From Bacillota bacterium (GTDB lineage Bacteria > Bacillota > Clostridia > Christensenellales > Aristaeellaceae): a stretch of 12,348 nt of DNA. Below, one piece after another: positions 6,877 to 12,348 of this stretch. A model generated the notes under the pieces. The model was not told the DNA's origin. It saw only the letters and a list, made by a program, of their open reading frames with translations, and ran no database searches. The stretch is taken from assembly GCA_023398575.1 (NCBI GenBank), contig JAEWSC010000019.1, forward strand, positions 1 to 12,348, given 5' to 3'. Every line of letters begins with the position of its first letter. The stretch's first letter is position 1. Made by a program: the position numbers and the translations under genes.

Positions 6877-8340
6877 ATGAAAGCCTTTACTCCAGATTTT
6901 GATTCGCTGATTGCGCATCAAACGCCCGCTTGGTTTCAGGACGTGAAGTTTGGCATTTGGAGCCATTGGGGCCCGCAAAGCGTGCCAATGTACGGCGATT
7001 GGTACGCCCGTAACATGTATATCCAGGGAACACCTCAATACCTGTACCATGTGCGGCATTACGGCCATCCCTCAACATTTGGATACAAGGATATCTGTAA
7101 GCTTTGGAAAGCGGAAAGCTTCGATCCGGATCATTTGATGGAGCTGTATGTGAAGGCTGGTGCAAAGTACTTTGTTGCCCAAGCGATGCATCACGATCAC
7201 TTTTTTAACTATCCATCAGAGATCAATCCCATGAACAGCCAAAATGCGGGGCCGAACAAAGATATTGTGGGTATGTGGAAGGCGGCAGCCGCAAAATACA
7301 GTCTTCCCTTTGGTGTGACCGAGCATTTAGGCGCCTCTTTCAGCTGGTGGCGTGTAAATAAAGGCAGTGACAGTTACGGGGCTTACAAAGGTGTTCCTTA
7401 CGATGGCAATGACCCGTCTTACAAAGATTTTTACCACGACAACTATGAGCATCCCAACGGTGATCCAGATAATTTATGTCCATGGTACACCGCCAACCAA
7501 AAGTTCCACAGCTATTGGGTTGCCTGCATGAAGGAACTGATTGACAAGTACACGCCTGATTTGCTATATACAGATGGCGTGCTGCCCTTTGGCCCGGATT
7601 GGTCGACTACAAATGAAAACCGCGGTCCTGATTTCTATAAATCCGGTTTGGAGGTGGTATCCTACCTGTACAATACCTCCATCCGGCTGCATGGCCAGAA
7701 CAGGGCGGTTTACACCCAAAAAGACCGCCGGCCGGAAGTCTATCGGGTAGGCGTACTTGATATTGAAAAGAGCCAGCTGGCTGGCATTCAGGAAGAGCCA
7801 TGGCAGACAGATACCTGCATTGGCAACTGGTTTTATGATGTGCGGCAGCAATACAAGCGGCCGGATCATATCATTGAAATGCTGATTGATATCGTATCGA
7901 AAAACGGAACCATGCTGCTGAATGTGCTTCAGCGGCCAGATGGTTCCATCGATGACGAGGCAACCTTTATTCTACGCGAGCTTGCCACCTGGTTCCCCAC
8001 GGCGGGAGAAGGCTTATATAACACTCGTCCATGGAAAACCTTTGGCGAGGGTGATACCCTCGTAGCTATTAAAGGTTTTACCGAAGATAAAACCACCTGG
8101 AAGCCAAGTGACATTCGCTATACAAAGAAGGGCAACACAGTATACGCCTTCTTAATGGGCGGCGCCCAGAATGATGTTGCGGTGCTGCGCAGTTTTCATG
8201 AAGGTGAAAGCATCACAAATGTACGTCTGTTAGGCGCAGGGAACGTGCCTTATGCACATGAAATGGGTGTATTGACCGTAAAGCTGCCTGAGTATAAGCC
8301 TAACGCATATACCAGTGTACTGGCTGTTGATCTGGCATAA
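6877..8340 (+). CDS. GH29 alpha-L-fucosidase
   Basis: The 487-residue product is a family 29 glycoside hydrolase that removes terminal alpha-L-fucose with retention of configuration. The N-terminal catalytic barrel shows the family pattern: WFQDVKFGIWSHWGPQSVP (19-37), the YVKAGAKYFVAQAMHHD stretch with His105-His106, and YTPDLLYTDG (225-234) in which Asp233 fits the conserved catalytic nucleophile. The variable acid/base residue cannot be assigned by eye. A C-terminal beta domain follows from about residue 395, with IRYTKKGNTVYAFLMG and a late LLGAG and VKLPE pattern typical of the family. No signal peptide is present, so it acts in the cytoplasm, presumably on oligosaccharides brought in by the divergent importer. 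The ATG has GGAGGA about 7 bases upstream. Only 16 bases separate it from the GH43 gene. The exact linkage is unknown. Confidence 0.94.
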   Translation: MKAFTPDFDSLIAHQTPAWFQDVKFGIWSHWGPQSVPMYGDWYARNMYIQGTPQYLYHVRHYGHPSTFGYKDICKLWKAESFDPDHLMELYVKAGAKYFVAQAMHHDHFFNYPSEINPMNSQNAGPNKDIVGMWKAAAAKYSLPFGVTEHLGASFSWWRVNKGSDSYGAYKGVPYDGNDPSYKDFYHDNYEHPNGDPDNLCPWYTANQKFHSYWVACMKELIDKYTPDLLYTDGVLPFGPDWSTTNENRGPDFYKSGLEVVSYLYNTSIRLHGQNRAVYTQKDRRPEVYRVGVLDIEKSQLAGIQEEPWQTDTCIGNWFYDVRQQYKRPDHIIEMLIDIVSKNGTMLLNVLQRPDGSIDDEATFILRELATWFPTAGEGLYNTRPWKTFGEGDTLVAIKGFTEDKTTWKPSDIRYTKKGNTVYAFLMGGAQNDVAVLRSFHEGESITNVRLLGAGNVPYAHEMGVLTVKLPEYKPNAYTSVLAVDLA

Positions 8341-8356
8341 AGAAGGAGAAACTTCA

Positions 8357-9760
8357 ATGAGGACGCAGGCATACAACCCATACCTCCCCTCGTGGGAATA
8401 TATTCCGGATGGTGAACCGTATGTATTCGGCGACAGGGTATATGTATATGGCTCTCATGATTTTTACAATGGGCATGTGTTTTGCATGGGCGATTACATG
8501 GGCTGGTCCGCACCGGTAAATGACTTGTCCAACTGGCGTTGTGAAGGCGTGATCTATCCCCGCAAAGCCGACCCGGTCAACGCTGAGGGGAAAATGTGCC
8601 TATATGCACCAGATATGACGGTTGGTCCTGATGGGCGCTACTATTTGTATTACGTGCTGGACAAGGTAGGCTTTGTCTCCGTGGCTGTGTGTAACTCGCC
8701 GGCTGGGCGGTTTCAGTTCCTTGGCTATGTGCGATATCAAGACGGCACGCGCCTTGGCGAACGTAACGGAGATGAACCACAGTTTGACCCTGGCGTTTTG
8801 ACCGAAGAGGACAGAACCTATCTTTACACCGGTTTTTCTGGCCATGGTGATAAAAGCAGGCATGGCGCCATGGTTACTGTGCTGGGCCCGGACATGCTGA
8901 CCATTATAGAAGAACCCAAGTATGTGGTGCCCAGCGCAGAATATGCCAGCGGTACAGATTTTGAGGGTCACGCTTTTTTTGAAGCTTCCTCTATCCGCAA
9001 GCGCGGCGACACCTATTACTTTATCTATTCTTCCACTGCTATGCATGAATTGTGCTATGCAACAAGCCAAACCCCCACAGGCGGATTCCGCTATGGCGGC
9101 GTCATTGTGAGCAACTGTGATCTGCATATCGATACCTATAAGCCGGCCGCCATGCCCGCGGCGTATGGCGGCAATAATCATGGCAGCATTGTTGAAATCA
9201 GCGGTCAGTGGTATATCTTCTATCACCGTCAAACCAACGGCACATGGTTCAGCCGTCAGGGCTGTGCAGAGCCGATTTATTTTCTTGCGAATGGGTCCAT
9301 ACCGCAGGTGGAAATAACGTCTTGCGGTTTGAATGGGAAGCCTTTAAAGGGGCTTGGCGAATATCCTGCGTATATCGCCTGTCACCTGTTTACAGAAGAA
9401 GAGCATATGTTATCCGGTAAGCCTGGCATGCCCCGGGTGATGCAAGATGGGCGTGACGGTGATCCTGAAACAGGATACATTGGCGGGATCACAGATTCTA
9501 CGACCATCGGATTCAAGTATTTTGATTGTTACGGCATAAGGCGTATAAGCATTAAGACACGGGGCTATGCCGGCGGAGCGTTTGAAATCAAATCGGCGTG
9601 GGATGGCCCGGTGCTTGCTGCCATAAAGATTAGCAACAGCAATGTGTGGGAAGAATACACTGCGGAACTGGATTTCCCGGACGGAAAGCAGACTTTGTAT
9701 CTCACTTACCGCGGCAATGGCCAGACAGCACTAAAATCGATCTGTTTTAAGGAAGGCTGA
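8357..9760 (+). CDS. GH43-family glycosidase with C-terminal CBM6-like module
   Basis: The 467-residue product is a family 43 enzyme, a group of inverting arabinofuranosidases, xylosidases and relatives. The start NPYLPSWEYIPDGEPYVFGDRVYVYGSHD is a GH43 hallmark, and Asp18 in IPDGEP is the likely general base. Asp144 in QFDPGVLTEEDRTYLYTG fits the pKa-modulating Asp. Glu209 in HAFFEASSIRKRGDTYYFIYS fits the general acid. All three catalytic carboxylates therefore seem present. Residues from about 345 onward form a separate beta-rich module (IGFKYFDCYGIRRISIKTRGYAGG, then KQTLYLTYRGNG) resembling CBM6-type carbohydrate-binding modules. A longer frame opens at 8315 inside the fucosidase gene, but ATG 8357 has AGAAGGAG eight bases upstream and matches the family N-terminus. 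No signal peptide is visible, so it should be cytoplasmic. It forms an operon with the fucosidase, pointing to a fucose- and pentose-containing glycan. Confidence 0.93.
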   Translation: MRTQAYNPYLPSWEYIPDGEPYVFGDRVYVYGSHDFYNGHVFCMGDYMGWSAPVNDLSNWRCEGVIYPRKADPVNAEGKMCLYAPDMTVGPDGRYYLYYVLDKVGFVSVAVCNSPAGRFQFLGYVRYQDGTRLGERNGDEPQFDPGVLTEEDRTYLYTGFSGHGDKSRHGAMVTVLGPDMLTIIEEPKYVVPSAEYASGTDFEGHAFFEASSIRKRGDTYYFIYSSTAMHELCYATSQTPTGGFRYGGVIVSNCDLHIDTYKPAAMPAAYGGNNHGSIVEISGQWYIFYHRQTNGTWFSRQGCAEPIYFLANGSIPQVEITSCGLNGKPLKGLGEYPAYIACHLFTEEEHMLSGKPGMPRVMQDGRDGDPETGYIGGITDSTTIGFKYFDCYGIRRISIKTRGYAGGAFEIKSAWDGPVLAAIKISNSNVWEEYTAELDFPDGKQTLYLTYRGNGQTALKSICFKEG

Positions 9761-9985
9761 TCCAATGAAATCAATCCCTCGCGTGGGTTGCACAAGCCCT
9801 AAAAGGGCACTATTCTGGCTGCCTCTCAAGACTCATCGAATCGTTCAGCCAACCGTATAACTATTTATGAGCTACCGTGAAAGCGGCCTGTCACTAACTT
9901 GATATTTTGCTACCGGTGAACGGGTTTGGACGACATAGCGCAGCGGGTTACATGTCCATATTCTTTCTCTGTCAACTTTTCCCTT

Positions 9986-9997
9986 GTTCTTAAGAAC
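9986..9997. repeat. Perfect 12-bp palindrome GTTCTTAAGAAC
   Basis: GTTCTT/AAGAAC is an exact palindrome placed one base before the 5' arm of the terminator stem. It could be a binding site for a dimeric regulator or a cruciform-prone sequence. The sequence alone does not tell which. Confidence 0.4.
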
Positions 9998-9998
9998 C

Positions 9999-10034
9999 GC
10001 GGAGAGCATCTGTTGTCGATGCTCTCCGCTTTTT
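9999..10034 (+). terminator. Strong intrinsic transcription terminator
   Basis: GCGGAGAGCATC (9999-10010) pairs perfectly with GATGCTCTCCGC (10018-10029) around a 7-base loop and is followed by five Ts (10030-10034). The T run is on the plus strand only, so it stops rightward transcription. It would end the fucosidase/GH43 transcript about 240 bases after the last stop, and it insulates the recombinase module. Confidence 0.88.
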
Positions 10035-10060
10035 CATAAGCATAGCAACAGCGCATATGA

Positions 10061-10069
10061 TGATATAAC
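10061..10069 (+). promoter_or_regulatory. Candidate extended -10 promoter for the recombinase module
   Basis: TGATATAAC contains an extended -10 element (TGn then TATAAC, five of six consensus bases) 27 bases after the terminator. No good -35 sits at the usual distance, as is acceptable for extended -10 promoters. Transcription would begin near 10076. A TTGACA at 10074-10079 has no suitable -10 downstream. Confidence 0.35.
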
Positions 10070-10161
10070 AACCTTGACATAAGGGGGTATTTACTCTGCA
10101 TGCCAGACAATTATTGCACCTAAAGAATACGAAAATATCCAATGATGAAAGGGTGGACATC

Positions 10162-10347
10162 ATGGGGGTTTCTGTAGACAAAGCTTTACCTGCCGCTATG
10201 CGAGCCAAACAATACCTGAACCAAATCAAAAATCCTTATTTCTTTAAATGTGGAGAAATTTCAGTCAATGTTTGCTTTTCATCAGATGGCCGAACCCTCA
10301 AAGATGCCATGAAGGCCTATATGCAAGCGCTTAAGAGGAGCGGTTAA
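10162..10347 (+). CDS. Small conserved-type protein upstream of serine recombinase, function unknown
   Basis: The product is 61 residues (MGVSVDKALPAAMRAKQYLNQ...), with no membrane segment or signal peptide. The ATG at 10162 has AAAGGGTGG just upstream. The frame is open earlier through a TTG at 10114, but that adds residues without a ribosome binding site. The second half (CGEISVNVCFSSDGRTLKDAMKAYMQAL) reads as two beta strands then a helix. This pattern and the position resemble short accessory proteins, such as the TnpW type, that often sit beside large serine recombinases in Clostridia elements, but I cannot confirm that family by eye. It ends 74 bases before the recombinase start and is probably in the same transcript. 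A DNA-binding or recombination-directionality role is a guess. Confidence 0.7.
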   Translation: MGVSVDKALPAAMRAKQYLNQIKNPYFFKCGEISVNVCFSSDGRTLKDAMKAYMQALKRSG

Positions 10348-10421
10348 GCAAACAATTGGGCTTATTTGACCGGTTTTCCAGGATACACTGTCAGTGTGAT
10401 TATGGAAGATTGGGAGGGCAT

Positions 10422-12143
10422 ATGGCACGCATAAGGAACAAAAAAAACGAGAAAGTCTGCATTAGCACAAAGAAGGACAGCCAAATGGTATGGCACATTG
10501 CCGTTTACATCCGCCTTTCCAAGGAGGATGGGAATGAGTCAAGCGAAAGTGTAATCAACCAGAAAAAGATACTAACCGAGTATTTGGAATCGTTCTTCGA
10601 CGGCCAGTATATTATTGTGGGTTTCTACATTGATGACGGTCTGACAGGCACGGATGATACGCGGGCGGAATTTATGCGCATGATCCAGGGTGTAGAGGAG
10701 GGTAAGGTTAATTGCATGTTATGTAAGACCTTGTCTCGCGCGTTCCGAAATTATTCAGACCAGGGATATTATCTGGAATACTACTTCCCCTCGAAAAATG
10801 TACGCTTCATTTCCACCGGTGACCCCAAGATTGATACTTTCACAAACCCGGAAGCCATTACTGGCCTAGAGGTTCCCATTACAGGACTAATGAATGACCG
10901 GTTCGCAGGTAGAACATCCAGCGACGTTCGGCGCACCTTCAATACCAAACGGAGAAAAGGAGAATTTATCGGTGCGTTTCCATCTTATGGCTACTTAAAA
11001 GACCAGGCAGACAAAAATCATCTTATCCTGGATCCGGATATCGTCCCCATAAAAAGGGATATGATGACTTGGATTGTAAAGGATGGCATGAGTTTGTGCG
11101 GTGTTGCAAAAAAGCTTAATGAACTTGGAATTCTCAATCCAACCGCCTACAAGCGCAGCAAGGGCTGGAATTATTGCAATCCAAATGTCAAGAATAATGA
11201 TGGGTTGTGGACTGGAAGTACTGTTAAGCGAATACTGCTGGACAAGGTCAATCTTGGGCATATGGTGCAAGGTAAGCAGCGCGTTGTAAGTTACAAGGTA
11301 CATGACAAAGTAACGGTACCGGAAGATGAATGGTTCTATGTAGAAAACACTCACGAGCCGACATTTTCCAAAGAGGAATTCGATACTCTTGAGTGTATAT
11401 TGCAAAGGGATACTCGCGCCCCGAATATGACGCGCTATGTATGCCTGTTTGCAGGTTTCCTCCGCTGCGCAGATTGTGGTAAGGCAATGTTAAGAAGAAA
11501 TGCCAAAGGACTTGTCTATTATGCCTGCCGTACACACTTGGAAAAATCAAAGGCAAAATGTACTCGCCACTCCATTCGGGCAGACCAATTGGAAATAGCT
11601 GTTCAGTCAGCCCTACAGGCGCAAATCTCACTTGTAGAATCCATTGCTGATCTCGTTGATGAAATCAATGCAGCTCCAGTGGTAGATACCCAATCCAAAC
11701 GTGTCGAAAAAATGCTCGATGCTAAACGAGGAGAATTGGAGAAAGCTCAGTCTTTCTCAGACAGCCTGTATTTAGACTGGAAATCCGGCGATATTACCCA
11801 TGAAGAATATAAGCGTATGAAAGCAAAATTCGAGGGGCATATCAAGAAATTGAATTATTCCATTATTTGTATCGAAGAAGAACAACGTTGTATGAGTATT
11901 GGCGTGAATTCTGGAAACGCTTTGTTCAAGGAGTTTTGTAAATATCAGAATGTGCAAAAGTTAGATCGTGGTATACTGGCTGAGCTAATCGACACCATCC
12001 ATATACATGAGAATAAAGAAATAACCATAACGTTCAGATTCGTGGATGAACTTGAGCGAATCCTAGAGTTTGTGGGCAAAACACCTGCGACACCAGAACA
12101 GCCAAACACCTCTTATTTTTTGACTTCGGTTGTACATAAATGA
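10422..12143 (+). CDS. Large serine recombinase, TnpX/TndX-like
   Basis: The 573-residue product is a site-specific recombinase that excises and integrates a mobile element through a phosphoserine link to DNA. The N-terminal resolvase domain (about 26-170) has VYIRLSKED with catalytic Ser33 and Arg31, then YIDDGLTGTDDTRAEF, and K102-TLSRAFRNY where the family usually has KDLSR-GRNY. A recombinase domain follows (about 185-330, with GYLKDQ and WTGSTVKRILLDKVNLGH). A zinc ribbon has Cys349, Cys352, Cys369 and Cys380. A coiled-coil stretch is at about 425-490, and the C-terminal ITITFRFVDELERIL motif is normal, so the protein looks full length. I chose ATG 10422 because GGGAGG sits just upstream; the frame is open from a TTG at 10356 without such support. 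Codon and base use are somewhat more AT-rich than in the hydrolase operon. The TGA stop overlaps the presumed crossover GA. Confidence 0.94.
   Translation: MARIRNKKNEKVCISTKKDSQMVWHIAVYIRLSKEDGNESSESVINQKKILTEYLESFFDGQYIIVGFYIDDGLTGTDDTRAEFMRMIQGVEEGKVNCMLCKTLSRAFRNYSDQGYYLEYYFPSKNVRFISTGDPKIDTFTNPEAITGLEVPITGLMNDRFAGRTSSDVRRTFNTKRRKGEFIGAFPSYGYLKDQADKNHLILDPDIVPIKRDMMTWIVKDGMSLCGVAKKLNELGILNPTAYKRSKGWNYCNPNVKNNDGLWTGSTVKRILLDKVNLGHMVQGKQRVVSYKVHDKVTVPEDEWFYVENTHEPTFSKEEFDTLECILQRDTRAPNMTRYVCLFAGFLRCADCGKAMLRRNAKGLVYYACRTHLEKSKAKCTRHSIRADQLEIAVQSALQAQISLVESIADLVDEINAAPVVDTQSKRVEKMLDAKRGELEKAQSFSDSLYLDWKSGDITHEEYKRMKAKFEGHIKKLNYSIICIEEEQRCMSIGVNSGNALFKEFCKYQNVQKLDRGILAELIDTIHIHENKEITITFRFVDELERILEFVGKTPATPEQPNTSYFLTSVVHK
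12142..12143. other. Putative right attachment-site crossover dinucleotide (GA)
   Basis: Collagen repeat identity begins exactly at GAC (12142-12144): the repeat predicts ACC-GAC on the plus strand, but AAT-GAC is found, so the last two bases before GA do not match. Recombinases of the Tn4451/Tn5397 group (TnpX, TndX) cut and join at a GA dinucleotide present at both element ends and in the target. The junction and the recombinase type agree. Confidence 0.5.
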
Positions 12144-12348
12144 CTGCTCCCGTGTCGCCCGTAGGGCCTGTGGGACCGATAGCACCCGTATCTCCCGTAG
12201 GACCCGTGGGGCCGATAGCACCCGTGTCTCCCGTAGGGCCTGTGGGACCGACGGCGCCCGTGTCTCCCGTAGGGCCTGTGGGACCGACGGTGCCCGTATC
12301 TCCCGTAGGACCCGTGGGACCGATAGCACCCGTGTCTCCCGTAGGGCC
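12142..12348 (-). repeat. 36-bp tandem repeat, collagen-like coding array, about 5.75 units
   Basis: The array repeats with a 36-base period (for example 12148 to 12184), each unit encoding 12 residues GPTGDTGAIGPT with small changes. Most unit differences are third-base changes (GAC/GAT, GGC/GGT, ACG/ACA) plus ATC/GTC and GCT/GCC/ACC at the Ala-Ile position. The amino acid pattern is therefore kept while the DNA drifts. The array runs to the window edge, so its full length is unknown. Confidence 0.92.

Larger units (their letters stand above)
9761..10161. other. Intergenic region between hydrolase operon and recombinase module
   Basis: These 400 bases have no convincing gene. Near the left side is a short hairpin, GCCCT-AAA-AGGGC (9796-9808), without a T run, so it is a weak terminator candidate at best. 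A perfect palindrome and a strong intrinsic terminator are at 9986-10034, and a likely promoter for the recombinase module is at 10061-10069. No collagen-like repeats or other trace of the gene interrupted at 12142 appear here. Nothing therefore marks this stretch as the left end of the element. Confidence 0.65.
10162..12143 (+). mobile_element. Right-terminal segment of a large-serine-recombinase element
   Basis: The small gene and the TnpX/TndX-like recombinase lie at the very end of what appears to be an integrated element. The element's right end is set by the abrupt start of collagen-like repeats at 12142. The left end is not found: no second piece of the interrupted collagen-like gene occurs in the window, so the element could extend left beyond base 1 or may have decayed. 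The 10162 boundary given here marks only the recombinase module, not a real end. Confidence 0.6.
12034..12348 (-). pseudogene. Collagen-like (Gly-X-Y) protein gene, cut at 3' side by the element, open at right edge
   Basis: Read on the minus strand from base 12348, every third codon is Gly for 69 residues (12348-12142), in the repeating pattern GPT-GDT-GAI/GAV/GTV. After Ala-Val the Gly pattern stops abruptly. The frame continues for 35 unrelated residues (IYVQPKSKNKRCLAVL...), antisense to the recombinase gene, to a TGA at 12036-12034. Clostridia and bacilli carry such Gly-Pro-Thr collagen-like proteins on the cell or spore surface, where they form triple helices and often carry sugars on Thr. 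Their normal C-terminal globular domain is absent here, so the gene is most likely broken by insertion of the element. The 5' part lies beyond the right edge. An 88-codon frame rich in Arg and Leu in the same DNA is only another reading frame of the repeat. Confidence 0.75.

Noticed and set aside
8600..9232. 210-codon minus-strand frame inside the GH43 gene
   Set aside because: It lies wholly antisense to a gene with clear GH43 catalytic motifs and has no family features of its own.
9990..10229. Minus-strand frames of 66 and 79 codons around 9910-10229
   Set aside because: They read through the terminator stem and overlap the small gene. They show no ribosome binding site or recognisable pattern, and do not look like a collagen-like protein C-terminus.
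12063..12329. 88-codon minus-strand frame with repeats such as SVPQALRE
   Set aside because: It is another frame of the 36-bp collagen repeat. The Gly-every-third frame is continuous to the window edge and matches a known protein type.
12142..12348. CRISPR array at the right edge
   Set aside because: The 36-base period resembles CRISPR repeat length, but there are no unique spacers. The units are contiguous and encode Gly-X-Y triplets.

Overview
The window looks like a chromosomal segment from an anaerobic Clostridia-type Bacillota. Support for this comes from strong AGGAGG-like ribosome binding sites, a YesM/YesN-type two-component pair, a CUT1 sugar importer with no ATPase gene beside it, intrinsic terminators, a Tn4451/Tn5397-type large serine recombinase and a Gly-Pro-Thr collagen-like gene. 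I cannot name the species.

Positions 1-6105 hold a leftward gene cluster. In transcription order it is a YesM-like sensor histidine kinase, an overlapping YesN-like AraC-type response regulator, an extracellular sugar-binding protein, a MalF-like permease and a MalG-like permease that runs off the left edge. A 770-base gene-poor divergent control region follows (about 6106-6876). It has two copies of AACGTTTCATT, one overlapping a TTGACA box, and an inverted repeat. Rightward from it comes a two-gene operon: a GH29 alpha-L-fucosidase and a GH43 glycosidase with a C-terminal CBM-like module. Neither has a signal peptide. The simplest reading is that the two-component system senses a glycan, the importer brings in fucose- and pentose-decorated oligosaccharides, and the two hydrolases trim them in the cytoplasm.

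Positions 9761-10161 are non-coding, with a perfect 12-bp palindrome directly followed by a strong intrinsic terminator. Next come a 61-residue small protein and a 573-residue large serine recombinase (10162-12143). The recombinase stop codon lies at the edge of a 36-bp-period collagen-like repeat that fills 12142-12348 and is read on the minus strand. Repeat identity ends at a GA dinucleotide (12142-12143), the crossover dinucleotide known for the TnpX/TndX recombinase group. I read this as the right end of a serine-recombinase mobile element inserted in a collagen-like surface protein gene, cutting it off mid-repeat. The other half of that gene is not in the window, so the element's left end lies outside it, has been lost, or was not assembled. 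The sugar-use locus could therefore be cargo of the element, which this sequence alone cannot prove.
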